Source: Terriglobales bacterium (lineage in GTDB: Bacteria; Acidobacteriota; Terriglobia; Bryobacterales; Bryobacteraceae). From it: 64,000 bases of DNA. Under the pieces are notes generated by a model. The model searched no databases. It saw only the letters and a program-made list of their open reading frames with translations, and was not told the DNA's origin. This document shows positions 43,480 to 52,630 of the stretch, one piece after another. The stretch's first letter is position 1. Each line of letters opens with the position of its first letter. The stretch is taken from positions 17,768 through 81,767 of the forward strand of contig JAJFUV010000042.1 in the NCBI GenBank assembly GCA_021372245.1. The letters are read 5' to 3'. Both the position numbers and the translations under genes were made by a program.

Positions 43480-44463
43480 ATGCCCATGTCTCCGACAAAC
43501 TCGCCACGTATCGTTCAGTTACAGGCGAAATCGACGCCAGCCAGCACGACCGCCGAACTGCTGGGGGATCTGAACGCTGCGTTGTGGGTGGATCAGCACG
43601 CCGGCCCCAAGGGCAACCCCATGCGGGCGATCTGTCAGGACGGCGATCACGATGCGCTGGCGAGAGCGGCCGAAGCGGACCCGATCGCTTTTTGCGCCGA
43701 GGCGCTCAAGTTGCTGCGGGGGCCGGAGCCCGTGACGGCACCCGAACGCCTGGTACGCGTGCTGATTGAGAGCGACGTGTTGCTGGCGCCGCTCTGCGAT
43801 CCACTCTCCTTCAGCCGCGCCAAGGCGCTAAAGCTTGCTTCACTTTATGCCACCGTCCAGCCCCAACTGGCCGGACGTACCCTGGCACGAATGTTGTCCA
43901 GCACCGGCGCGGTCGCTGATTCCCTTTCAGGACTGGCCGCCGAGCGCGCGATCGAAATCATCGCTTCGACGGGCGATCCCAAGCAACTGGAAGAGGGACT
44001 GTGTTTGTTGCTGGACCACGTTAATCCGCGCATCCGCTCGAAGATCGCCCTCCTCATCGCCCAGGCCAGGCCCGATGCGGAGTGGGTGGGCCAGCGGATT
44101 TTGCTGGAACCCGACTCCAGGCTGCGCGCCAACCTGATCGAGGGGCTTTGGCACAACGACAACGAAGAGGCGCGGACGGTCCTATGGGACGCCGCCGGCG
44201 ACGCCGACAACCGCGTGGTGGCGAATGCCCTTCTCGGACTGGCGTTTCTCGGTGAGCCCGAGGCATTCAAGCTCATCCGGCGCATGACGATCCATCCAAA
44301 GCCTCTGTTTCGCGCTTCGGGCGCTTGGGCCATGGGCGAAACCGGGGACTCGATCTACCTTGAGGACCTGGAACGTTTACAAAAGGACGCCGATCCGGCC
44401 GTTCGCCGCATGGCGATCCGCGCGACGAACCGCCTCCGCGAAGTGTTGGTCCGTTCAGCCTAA
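43480..44463 (+). CDS. HEAT-repeat-like protein
   Basis: A 327-aa soluble all-helical protein. The C-terminal half carries HEAT-like units: IRSKIALLIAQA, LRANLIEGLWHNDNEEARTVLWDAAGDADNRVVANALLGL and FRASGAWAMGETGDSIYLEDLERLQKDADPAVRRMAIRA (summarised by the repeated A-x-x-A-L-x-x-L pattern). The N-terminal part is helical but unassigned. Probably a scaffold or adaptor. ATG 43480 or the second ATG 43486 may be the start. No named family. Confidence 0.6.
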   Translation: MPMSPTNSPRIVQLQAKSTPASTTAELLGDLNAALWVDQHAGPKGNPMRAICQDGDHDALARAAEADPIAFCAEALKLLRGPEPVTAPERLVRVLIESDVLLAPLCDPLSFSRAKALKLASLYATVQPQLAGRTLARMLSSTGAVADSLSGLAAERAIEIIASTGDPKQLEEGLCLLLDHVNPRIRSKIALLIAQARPDAEWVGQRILLEPDSRLRANLIEGLWHNDNEEARTVLWDAAGDADNRVVANALLGLAFLGEPEAFKLIRRMTIHPKPLFRASGAWAMGETGDSIYLEDLERLQKDADPAVRRMAIRATNRLREVLVRSA

Positions 44464-44513
44464 CTGGCTTTCGCGCACTCCCTTTCTCAACAACACGGCG
44501 GTAGTCTATTCCT

Positions 44514-45767
44514 ATGCGAATCTGGCGCATTGTGCTCGTTGTGTTCCTGGTTCTCCCGTTGTCGGCGCAGGTCACCGGCCTACTCACGCAACGCGGGCGC
44601 ACCGTCTTTCCCATCGGCAGCTATGAGATGCCGAAGACCGATGCCGGCCTGAAGGCCATGGCCGAAGCCGGTATTAACCTGGTGCGCTGTGGCAATGCCG
44701 CGGACCTGGACCGCGCGGCCGCCGCAGGCATGCTCGGCTGGGTGAGCCTGCCCCTGCAAATCGGCGACGACCCCAAGGGCACCCTGCGAAAATCCATCAA
44801 CACCCTGAAGGGCCACCCCGCGCTCGCCGTGTGGGAAGGACCGGATGAAGTGGTCTGGAACTTCACCGCGCTGAGCCAGCTCTACAAGAACGGAATTCAC
44901 AAGGTGAAGGGCGAATGGTGGCTGCAGACGCCTAACGCCGTTTCCTACGCCGAAAAGGAAGCCGCCGGGATCATGCCGAAGCTGCGCGAGGGCGCGCGCC
45001 TGGTTCGCACTCTCGATCCCAAGCGCCGCCCGATCTGGGTGAACGAAGCCGCCAAGAGCGATCTTGGCTATATACGCCAGTACATCGACTCGATCGATAT
45101 CACTGGTTGCGACATCTATCCGATCCACGAAAAAGAGAAGGATCCGGCCGTGGCTGCGGATTACACGGACCGTTTCAAGGCCATTGGACGCGGTCATCCG
45201 GTCTGGATGGTCCTCCAGGCCTTTTCCTGGGGAAACCTAAAAGGCTATTCGACGGAGGCGGTCACCTACCCTACTTTTGACGAGACCCGTTTGATGGCCT
45301 ATGATTCGCTCACCCACGGAGCCAGGGCCATTCTCTACTGGGGCTCGGCTTACTTGCCGCCGGAGGAGACGGCATTCCGGGATTCGATCCTCGCCATGAC
45401 CAGCGAACTCGCAGCGCTCCAGCCGTTCCTGGTGGCGCCCGAAGACAAGACCGTGCGGGTTAAGCTCATCGAATCGGAAGGGCGCGGTCAGGTGGGCGAC
45501 CGGGGCGTGAGCTGGATGGCGCGCCGTGCGGGCACCGAGTGGCTCATCGTGCTCGCCAACGAAGACGCGCGCGAGCACATGGGCGTCGAAGTGAGCGGTT
45601 TAGGCCTGCTCAACGGCCGATCGCTGCACGAGCTTTACACCGCCAATTCCACGAAAGTCTCGCGAGGCGAGATCGTCGTGCGCTTGATGCCGGATCAGGT
45701 GAAGGTCTACTCGACCAGCCGCAAGTTCGAAACCGCCCACCGTACGGGGCGCGACTACACCCGCTGA
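44514..45767 (+). CDS. Secreted TIM-barrel glycosidase-like protein
   Basis: A 417-aa exported protein with a signal peptide (IVLVVFLVLPLSAQ). The barrel begins F-P-I-G-S-Y-E-M-P and has W-E-G-P-D-E-V (candidate acid/base Glu/Asp), V-N-E-A-A-K, D-I-Y-P-I-H and L-Q-A-F-S-W-G near the expected positions of a GH-A-like fold. A short C-terminal beta domain follows. It is the first gene of a four-gene locus ending in the PL11 fusion, so a role in plant-polymer breakdown is likely. Family not named; could be an uncharacterised GH. Confidence 0.65.
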   Translation: MRIWRIVLVVFLVLPLSAQVTGLLTQRGRTVFPIGSYEMPKTDAGLKAMAEAGINLVRCGNAADLDRAAAAGMLGWVSLPLQIGDDPKGTLRKSINTLKGHPALAVWEGPDEVVWNFTALSQLYKNGIHKVKGEWWLQTPNAVSYAEKEAAGIMPKLREGARLVRTLDPKRRPIWVNEAAKSDLGYIRQYIDSIDITGCDIYPIHEKEKDPAVAADYTDRFKAIGRGHPVWMVLQAFSWGNLKGYSTEAVTYPTFDETRLMAYDSLTHGARAILYWGSAYLPPEETAFRDSILAMTSELAALQPFLVAPEDKTVRVKLIESEGRGQVGDRGVSWMARRAGTEWLIVLANEDAREHMGVEVSGLGLLNGRSLHELYTANSTKVSRGEIVVRLMPDQVKVYSTSRKFETAHRTGRDYTR

Positions 45768-45777
45768 GGTCTCACAT

Positions 45778-47463
45778 ATGACGTTGAAAACGCTCTTCGC
45801 CACCCTTCTACTCGACGTAGCAGCCTGGAGCGCGACCGGCTCGTCCATGATCGTCTACTCGGCGCAGCCGAACGCTTACTTCGACGATCATGCGGCCGAC
45901 ATCAAGAAGTTCGCCGATGGATTCTTCTTCGTGTTGGGCGATTGGTCCGATGCATCCAAACGTCTGGCACCCGCGAACAACCCCTGGTTGGACACGCTGC
46001 GCAAGAATATCGCATCCCTGCGAAAGGCAGGGGTCAGTGAAAATCTGCTGGGCGTCTATTTCGGCGGCGAAGGGCCGTGGCCAAGCGAACAGACGTTGCT
46101 CGGCGACGCGGGTTTAGCGAAGCTCCGGGAAGAATTTGCCACTCTGGGCCGAACCGCCAAATCGCTTGGCTTCCGCGGCGTCTCCATCGACATGGAGTAC
46201 GCAGAGAGGCGTTATGAACTCGTGCACCCCAGTTGGAAGTACAACGGCTACACGACTGAGGATCTGACGCGCGCGGCTTACCGGAACGGTGAAGCCGCCA
46301 TCGCTTCGGTGCTCGATGAGTTTCCCGGAGCGGTGGTCGCGGTATTGCCGGGAGATCTGCACCACTTTCGTCCGCTGGGGCGCGAATTCATGCGAGGCGT
46401 GTTCGCTGAGATGGCGCGGCGCGATGCGTCCGGCGGACTGCATCTCGCTTCCGAGTACACGTACTGCCTCGGGGATCCGCTTTCGACGCTGGCCACCGCG
46501 AGGCTGGAGGATCCACTCGTCGCGAAAATCGCCACCACGCGCCAGGCATCGTACTGGAAGCGCCGTTGCACGGTGGCGCCCGGCGTGTGGCCCTTTCACA
46601 TGGTGGAGACCGGAGGCAAGGACTACCCCGTTCAGCCGTGGAAGAAAGAGATAGCCGAGTTGCGCGAACAGATGGCGCTCATACGGGCCGTGGCCAAGCG
46701 CTACGTGTGGACCTTTACGAGCAATCCCATCTGGTACATTCATTCGCCCGAAATCGAAGCGAAATACGGGTTGCGAAAGCAGGATCTGAAGCGCGAGGAC
46801 ATCGGCATTCGTGACTGGCGGAAGGTGATGGCGGAACGCGCCGCGCCGCCCGCCAAGTGGCTCGGCACGATCGAGAACATCCGCCGCTATGACCGTGGCG
46901 AGCTTTCCCCGGATCAGCTTTGTGACGCATTCGGGACGCCGGGCCGTTGGTGGGTGCTGGGCTTGCTCGCCGCTCCGCGCAAGTCGCCGCAGTTCGCCGC
47001 CGTCGACGCAGCCGCCGCGCCCATAGATCCAGAGACCGCGCACCACGGGCGAGACGGCGTGCTGCACTGGTTCCCCATCAGCCTTTACGACCCGCGCGGT
47101 ATCGTGAACTGCCAGTATGTATTCGACTGGCGCGGTACGGATTCGAGCGGCGCGCACTTTGCCACCTACGTGCATTCCGCCACCGCGCGCCGTGCCACGC
47201 TGCACATCGGGTGGGACGACGTAATCACTGTCCGCTGGAACGACAGGATCGTTTTCGATACCCGGGAAGATGCAAAGCAAGTGAAGGGTCTGCTCTATTT
47301 GGACAAGTACCGCTTCGAAAAACAGGTTCCCATCGAGTTGAAGGCAGGCCGCAACAAACTGGTACTGACCAGCACCAACGATCACGGCGTCTGGGCGCTC
47401 GACTTCCGCATCACCAGCGAGGACGGAGTGCCCCTGCCCGGCGTGCGTTTCCGCCTGGAGTGA
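45778..47463 (+). CDS. Secreted protein of unknown family, barrel plus beta-sandwich
   Basis: A 561-aa exported protein, probably with a short signal peptide. Residues ~25-350 look like an alpha/beta barrel: G-V-S-I-D-M-E-Y (candidate catalytic acid pair), A-V-L-P-G-D, L-A-S-E-Y-T-Y, Y-V-W-T-F-T-S-N. Residues ~410-560 form a beta domain of the type found in carbohydrate binding modules (H-I-G-W-D-D, V-R-W-N-D-R, A-G-R-N-K-L-V-L). A GAGGT site precedes the ATG, ten bases after the upstream gene. It may be a new glycoside hydrolase family. Confidence 0.6.
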   Translation: MTLKTLFATLLLDVAAWSATGSSMIVYSAQPNAYFDDHAADIKKFADGFFFVLGDWSDASKRLAPANNPWLDTLRKNIASLRKAGVSENLLGVYFGGEGPWPSEQTLLGDAGLAKLREEFATLGRTAKSLGFRGVSIDMEYAERRYELVHPSWKYNGYTTEDLTRAAYRNGEAAIASVLDEFPGAVVAVLPGDLHHFRPLGREFMRGVFAEMARRDASGGLHLASEYTYCLGDPLSTLATARLEDPLVAKIATTRQASYWKRRCTVAPGVWPFHMVETGGKDYPVQPWKKEIAELREQMALIRAVAKRYVWTFTSNPIWYIHSPEIEAKYGLRKQDLKREDIGIRDWRKVMAERAAPPAKWLGTIENIRRYDRGELSPDQLCDAFGTPGRWWVLGLLAAPRKSPQFAAVDAAAAPIDPETAHHGRDGVLHWFPISLYDPRGIVNCQYVFDWRGTDSSGAHFATYVHSATARRATLHIGWDDVITVRWNDRIVFDTREDAKQVKGLLYLDKYRFEKQVPIELKAGRNKLVLTSTNDHGVWALDFRITSEDGVPLPGVRFRLE

Positions 47464-47504
47464 AGCCGAAAGTGAATTGAGAACCGAAGGAGAATTTTAG
47501 ATTT

Positions 47505-48851
47505 ATGTCACAGAATCGCATTTCAAGACGCTACTTTTTCCAGGGGAGCCTGCTTGCGGGAGTGGTTCCGGCCGCTGGTTTTGGCAGCGTGCCTTCCCTC
47601 AAACTGCTGGGCTACAAGTCCCCCAACGAGAAACTGAACGTGGCGGCCGTAGGCGCCGGCGGCAAGGGCGATAGCGACATCTCGGCCTGCGCCATCACTG
47701 AAAATATCGTCGCCATGGCGGACCCCGATTCCAGGCGCGCAGCACGTATGTTCGCGCGTTTTCCCAAGGTTCCGAAGTACAAGGACTTCCGCCAGATGTT
47801 GGACAAGGAAGGCAAGAATATCGACGCGGTGACGGTCTCTTGTCCCGATCATATGCACGGCACCGCGGCGATGTGGGCCATGGAGCGCGGCAAGCACGTC
47901 TACTGTCAGAAGCCGCTGACGCGAACCGTGTGGGAAGCCCGCCAACTCACCGAGGCGGCTAAGAAGTACAGAGTCGCCACGCAGATGGGCAACCAAGGTT
48001 ACTCGAATGAGGGTACCCGGCAGTGCGCCGAAATCGTCTGGGCCGGCGACATTGGAAAAGTGACCGAAGCCCACGCGTGGACCAACCGTCCCGTATGGCC
48101 GCAGGGGCCGGAGGTGATTCCGGTTGAAGCGCCTGTGCCGGAAACGCTCGATTGGGGCGTGTGGCTAGGGCTGGCCGCGTACCGCCCTTACAGTCCCGCC
48201 TACCTGCCTCACAACTGGCGCGGTTTTCCCGATTTCGGCTGCGGCGCTATCGGCGACATGGCCTGCCACATCATGGGTGCGCCCAACATGGCCCTGCGGC
48301 TCACCGCACCCGTCAGCGTCGAATGCATCCGCCAGGAAGGCAGAGGTAAGTACACGTTCCCGAAGAAGTCCGTCCTCCGTTACGAATTCCCCGCGCGCGG
48401 GACGATGCCGCCGGTGACCGTCTACTGGCACGATGGCGGTCTGCTGCCGCCGCGTCCGCAGGGAATTCCGGAGGATGAAGTTCTAGGGGATCGCGGCCGC
48501 AATGGGAGCCTGTTTATCGGCGACAAGGGAATCATGACCACCGGCGAATACGGCGGCAAGACGCGACTGCTGCCTGCTTCGAAAATGCAGGACTACAAAT
48601 TTCCGCCTCCTCTGCTTACGCGTTCGCCCGGCCACTATCGCGATTGGATCCGCGCTTGCAAGGGCGGCGAACGTTCCTGTTCCGATTTCAGCGTCGCCGG
48701 CCCGTTCACCGAGTGGATGCTGCTGGGCGTCCTGGCCCTGCGCTTCGAGGGCAAGTTACTTTGGGACCCGCAGAAGATGCGCATCACCAACAACGCCGAA
48801 GCCAACCGGTACATCAAGCCCCAGTTCCGCAAGGGCTGGAAGTTCGCTTAA
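47505..48851 (+). CDS. Gfo/Idh/MocA oxidoreductase with Tat leader
   Basis: A 448-aa exported dehydrogenase with the Tat motif SRRYFFQGS. Rossmann motif: A-A-V-G-A-G-G-K-G; catalytic segment: C-Q-K-P-L-T-R (Gln where most members have Glu); C-terminal marker: F-G-C-G-A-I-G-D-M-A-C-H. AAGGAG lies upstream of the ATG. It is the third gene of the polysaccharide locus, 41 bases after the barrel protein, and probably acts on the released sugars in the periplasm. It is more distant from the other Tat members in this window. Confidence 0.87.
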   Translation: MSQNRISRRYFFQGSLLAGVVPAAGFGSVPSLKLLGYKSPNEKLNVAAVGAGGKGDSDISACAITENIVAMADPDSRRAARMFARFPKVPKYKDFRQMLDKEGKNIDAVTVSCPDHMHGTAAMWAMERGKHVYCQKPLTRTVWEARQLTEAAKKYRVATQMGNQGYSNEGTRQCAEIVWAGDIGKVTEAHAWTNRPVWPQGPEVIPVEAPVPETLDWGVWLGLAAYRPYSPAYLPHNWRGFPDFGCGAIGDMACHIMGAPNMALRLTAPVSVECIRQEGRGKYTFPKKSVLRYEFPARGTMPPVTVYWHDGGLLPPRPQGIPEDEVLGDRGRNGSLFIGDKGIMTTGEYGGKTRLLPASKMQDYKFPPPLLTRSPGHYRDWIRACKGGERSCSDFSVAGPFTEWMLLGVLALRFEGKLLWDPQKMRITNNAEANRYIKPQFRKGWKFA

Positions 48852-48884
48852 AAACTCGATAGTCTGGCTGGATCAGGAAGACCC

Positions 48885-51248
48885 ATGTCCGCCAGATTCT
48901 TCACCTTGTTGCTCAGCCTGGCCGCGTGCTTGTTCGCGGCGGGCGATGGCTTTGTCACCGTACGCGGGGGCTCGTTCCGCGCGGCCGGAGTCGAGGTCCG
49001 GGTAGAAACCTTCGAGATGCTCGACCACCCGGTCACCAACGCCGAGTATCTCGAATTCGTCAGCGCTACCAGACACGCGCCGCCGCTGCATTGGACGGGC
49101 GGCGCCATCCCGGCCGGCATGAATAATGCGCCGGTAGTCTTCGTCAACCGCTATGACGTGGACGCGTACATCCGCTGGCGCTCAAAACGGGACCGCCGCG
49201 TCTACCGCCTGCCGACATCGGCCGAATTCGAGTGGGCCGCCCGCGCCGGGAGTCAGGATGCCGTCTATCCATGGGGCGCGGCCCCGCCCGAAGACAAAGC
49301 CAACTACGACGCGGCCGGAGAGCGCAAGCCCACTGAGTGGCGCAAGTATTTGAAGCCCGTCAAGAGCTTTCCGCCGAATGCCTGGGGCCTTTACGACATG
49401 GCCGGAGCCGTGTGGCAGATGTTATGGTCCGAACGAGATCGCGCCGAGATGCGCTACGTCTACCGGTTGGAAGACCCTGCGGATAAGCAAGGCTCCGTCG
49501 CCGGCGGCGCGTGGACGCGCGGCGCTTACTACATGCGCTGCAGTGTGCGCGGCAACATTTCCGCGGGTATCCGCGCCCCCGATCAGGGCTTCCGTCTGGT
49601 GCGTCAGCCTATCGGCGCGACGCATTTCGAACGCGTTCCGCGCCGGTTATCCGCGGTGCCTTCCGGTCCTGGAAAGATCTTCCTGAGCTGGCAACTCCTG
49701 CCCCATGACGCGCCAGATGCCGGCTTCCACGTTTACCGCGGCGTGCGCACGGATTCTGCCGGCGAGCGTCTGACTGATACTCCAATCACCGATTCAACCA
49801 ACTTCGTGGACATCGCCGCGCCCGCGGGCCGGCTCTGCTATCGCGTTCGCGCCGTGCTTGCCGGCGGACGCGAGGGGCCGCCCTCGGAGTGGGCGTTCGT
49901 CACGCCGTCGGAAAGCCGGGGCGGTCCTCTCGCGGTTTTTGAGCCGACTCCTAAGCAGGGCGGTTTCACGCCCATCTTCGGCGATCTGGACGGCGACGGC
50001 GCGCTCGACATGGTGGCGCGCCTGGCGAACGGTATCCGGGAGATGTCGCGCGATCCCGGCGTGCCCGTTGAACTCGAAGCCTACACGAGTTACGGACGCG
50101 CGCTGTGGCGGCGTCCTCTCGGCTGGCACGACCACAGCTACGGGAACCCGAACAACCTTCCTGTAGTCGTTTATGACGTGGACGGCGACGGCAAAGCCGA
50201 AGTGATCTGCCGCCTGCAGGAGGGCGACCGTCTGTATCTGGCGATTCTTGACGGCATGACGGGCCGCGTCCGCCGCAAGACAGCGTGGCGCCAGATGGCC
50301 ACCGACCATTCCGGCACCTCGACGCGGGTACACATGTCCATCGCCTACCTGGATGGCCGCGCGCCCGCCATCATCACGCAGACCGGTCTTTACGAGAACG
50401 AGATCCTGAATGCCTACCGCTCCGATCTGACACCCATCTGGGAGTACAAGAGCTTCGCCGAGACCAACGGCACCGGCTCGCATCACATCGACATCGCGGA
50501 TGTGGATGGCGACGGCCGAGACGAAGTCTTCAACGGCACCATGCTGCTGAATCCCGACGGCACGGTGCGCTGGGCCATCTACCGACAGCACCCCGACATC
50601 GTCGCGGTAAAGCACGTCCTGCCCGGCGTGAAGGATCGGCAGGTCTACTATGCCGTCGAAAACGGCATCCATGCCGGAGCGTATCTGGTGGACGCGAAGA
50701 CCGGCAAGGTCATCTGGAAGGACAACCGCGAGAACGATCCGCGCTGGGTCCACGCGCACGTCGGATGGGCTTCGGATATTTGGGAAGGTTCCCCCGGCAT
50801 GGAAGTCCTCACCAACCGCGACGGCCACCCGTCCCAGGACCAGGTGCTGTTCTCGGCGGTGGGCAAGATCCTCATGAATCCCTTCCCGCCGGGCTGGCGT
50901 CCGGTGAACTGGACTGGCGGGGGTGTGCGCGAACTGATGTCGTCCGATGGGGCGAAGCTGGGCCGGTTCACGGGCCAAGGCGTCGAGACGCTGCCGATGG
51001 CTGGACCCAACTCATCGGGCAAGGGTAGTTGCAGCATGGTGGCGGACCTGGCGGGCGACTATCGCGATGAGGTGCTCTGTTACGGAACAACCAAGGACGG
51101 CGGCCAGGCGGCGTACATTTACACCAACACGGAGCCGATCAAGCGCAGAGCGGTGACACGAACGGCCAGCCGGGAATACCGCCTATGGCTGGCGCGCAAC
51201 GCGGGCGGAGGCTACCCATCGTACTTCGAATGGGAGCCCGAGCCCTGA
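48885..51248 (+). CDS. FGE/SUMF1 - FN3 - PL11 rhamnogalacturonan lyase-like fusion
   Basis: A 787-aa exported protein. After a signal peptide, residues ~22-235 match the formylglycine-generating/sulfatase-modifying fold (VTNAEYLEF, Y-R-L-P-T-S-A-E-F-E-W-A-A-R, G-x-G-L-Y-D-M-A-G-x-V-W-Q). One conserved Cys remains near YMRCSVRG; the second is missing. Residues ~245-345 are FN3-like. Residues ~350-787 show the PL11 beta-propeller signatures: D-L-D-G-D-G-A-L-D, D-V-D-G-D-G-K-A-E, D-V-D-G-D-G-R-D-E. It ends the four-gene locus and likely cleaves pectin rhamnogalacturonan. The domain combination is unusual. Confidence 0.78.
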   Translation: MSARFFTLLLSLAACLFAAGDGFVTVRGGSFRAAGVEVRVETFEMLDHPVTNAEYLEFVSATRHAPPLHWTGGAIPAGMNNAPVVFVNRYDVDAYIRWRSKRDRRVYRLPTSAEFEWAARAGSQDAVYPWGAAPPEDKANYDAAGERKPTEWRKYLKPVKSFPPNAWGLYDMAGAVWQMLWSERDRAEMRYVYRLEDPADKQGSVAGGAWTRGAYYMRCSVRGNISAGIRAPDQGFRLVRQPIGATHFERVPRRLSAVPSGPGKIFLSWQLLPHDAPDAGFHVYRGVRTDSAGERLTDTPITDSTNFVDIAAPAGRLCYRVRAVLAGGREGPPSEWAFVTPSESRGGPLAVFEPTPKQGGFTPIFGDLDGDGALDMVARLANGIREMSRDPGVPVELEAYTSYGRALWRRPLGWHDHSYGNPNNLPVVVYDVDGDGKAEVICRLQEGDRLYLAILDGMTGRVRRKTAWRQMATDHSGTSTRVHMSIAYLDGRAPAIITQTGLYENEILNAYRSDLTPIWEYKSFAETNGTGSHHIDIADVDGDGRDEVFNGTMLLNPDGTVRWAIYRQHPDIVAVKHVLPGVKDRQVYYAVENGIHAGAYLVDAKTGKVIWKDNRENDPRWVHAHVGWASDIWEGSPGMEVLTNRDGHPSQDQVLFSAVGKILMNPFPPGWRPVNWTGGGVRELMSSDGAKLGRFTGQGVETLPMAGPNSSGKGSCSMVADLAGDYRDEVLCYGTTKDGGQAAYIYTNTEPIKRRAVTRTASREYRLWLARNAGGGYPSYFEWEPEP

Positions 51249-51662
51249 CGGGCGACGAGGTCAATCAAGCTGCCATCATCCCGGACCGAGGGCAGGTGGG
51301 GCAAACGGCAACCTCTGTGCGCGTCGCGTCCTAGACTGTGCATCCGGAGTGGCCAGCGGGCCTGGCCCGGCAACCGAGGAGACTACGGTGCCAGTTGGCG
51401 AAAGCCAAGATGCGCGAGCAGGACTCGAAGCTCCGCAAGCAGACCGGCCCAGGTAATCCCTTCGTTGTCTGACGTGCTTGCGAATCGGTGACAGCGCCAA
51501 GAGGAGAAGGTCCAAGAAAACGGTTTCACCCGAAGCCGCTGGGTGTAGAATCGATCGTGCCAAGGATGGGTAAACGGACACCTCAACTTCTGGTCGACGA
51601 TTTGGCGGGGACGCCTCGCCGGTAACCTTGAGCCTGCTGGCCTCCGCCGGAAGGAGGGACTC
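51249..51662. other. 414-base intergenic region without a supported gene
   Basis: Lies between the PL11 fusion and the peptidoglycan-binding gene. Open frames on both strands (for example minus 51383-51721) have erratic composition and overlap the coding start of the next gene. The frame on the minus strand around 51400-51500 reads like degraded coding sequence, but no family is recognisable. Part of the probable island scar upstream of the tRNA. Confidence 0.4.
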
Positions 51663-52400
51663 GTGCTGACATCGTGGAAATTCAAGAACAACGCCCGGCT
51701 GCAGGCCGCCGCGAAAAACATGCCCCCTTTGAAGGCGCCGGAGCAGGGGGACGCGGTGCGTTTGTTGCAAGAAGCTCTTGTTTCCTTGGGTTACTCGTTC
51801 GCCATATCGCATCTGGGCGGAGGTTTGGACGGCATCTATGGGAACGAGACCACCTTACGGGTTGCCCAGTTTCAGAGAAAGGAGGGATTCGTCCCGGACG
51901 GAGTGGCGGGTGCGGAGACCTTGCACCGGTTGGACTCTCTGTTCGGCGGCGAGGGCGCAACACCACAGGGCACCGCGCAAAGCGGTTCGAGTGCGAAATT
52001 CGGGGGCGCGATGCAGCCCTTGTCGGGCGGCGGCACCCAGGGCACGGCCGGCGGCGCCGACTATTCTGGCAGCAGTTCACTAATGGGCGGGACGCAGGAT
52101 GGCCCGGCGGACGCGCTCAGGGTGAGTGCGGTCATGATATGCCCGCACGGCGGCGCAGTGATCGGTGTCCCGATTCCGAACACGGATCTCATATCAGGTG
52201 CACAGTCCGGGCACGTTGCCGGATGCGTCATGGGGAATTACATGCCCGGATGGGAAGGGGTTTGTTTTTCGGTTGTGTGGATCGGGGCGAACTATCAGGA
52301 AATGGTGAATGGATGTCCGACGGTGCGCCGGGCAGGTGGCGGACTGTGCACGGACAAGTTTGGAACGCCTACCGGCCCGGTGATTATAAGGAGCGGCTGA
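51663..52400 (+). CDS. Peptidoglycan-binding protein with PAAR-like C-terminus
   Basis: A 245-aa protein starting at GTG with an excellent AAGGAGGGA site. Residues ~25-95 form a PG_binding_1 domain (D-A-V-R-L-L-Q-E-A-L, G-L-D-G-I-Y-G, V-A-Q-F-Q-R-K-E-G, P-D-G-V-A-G-A-E-T). A Gly/Ser/Thr-rich linker leads to a C-terminal Cys-rich module: I-C-P-H-G-G, G-H-V-A-G-C, N-G-C-P-T-V-R-R-A-G, G-T-P-T-G-P-V-I-I. This resembles PAAR-like tips of contractile injection systems, but the match is by eye. No signal peptide. Possibly a spike or effector accessory. Confidence 0.6.
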   Translation: MLTSWKFKNNARLQAAAKNMPPLKAPEQGDAVRLLQEALVSLGYSFAISHLGGGLDGIYGNETTLRVAQFQRKEGFVPDGVAGAETLHRLDSLFGGEGATPQGTAQSGSSAKFGGAMQPLSGGGTQGTAGGADYSGSSSLMGGTQDGPADALRVSAVMICPHGGAVIGVPIPNTDLISGAQSGHVAGCVMGNYMPGWEGVCFSVVWIGANYQEMVNGCPTVRRAGGGLCTDKFGTPTGPVIIRSG

Positions 52401-52469
52401 GTGTTTCGTGACTGGCGGAACCAGCGTAACCGCGAATTCGTTCTCGCCCGCAAACAGGATAGGCTCCCC

Positions 52470-52596
52470 CAACGGAGAATCTGGTGCCGGCGTGTTCACT
52501 ATAATGAGACTGATGGGCCATAGCAGCATAACGCTCTCTCTGCGGTATGTTCATCCCTCACCGGAATCGGTGGAGCGCACCTTAGGGAACAGGTGA
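52470..52596 (+). pseudogene. Tyrosine recombinase (integrase) C-terminal remnant
   Basis: The last ~40 codons of a site-specific tyrosine recombinase survive: F-T-I-M-R-L-M-G-H-S-S-I-T, then R-Y-V-H-P-S-P-E-S-V-E-R with the nucleophile Tyr and the conserved His of GHSS. The catalytic domain upstream (Arg box) is gone; the in-frame sequence before ~52470 does not resemble integrase. It lies 34 bases upstream of tRNA-Leu, a typical integration site. Confidence 0.75.
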
Positions 52597-52630
52597 TGCC
52601 GCTGTGAACCAAGTCGTTTAATTTCAACGT

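Noticed and set aside
51383..51721. Minus-strand frame resembling degraded coding sequence
   Set aside because: Overlaps the start of the peptidoglycan-binding gene, has no family match and no ribosome site.
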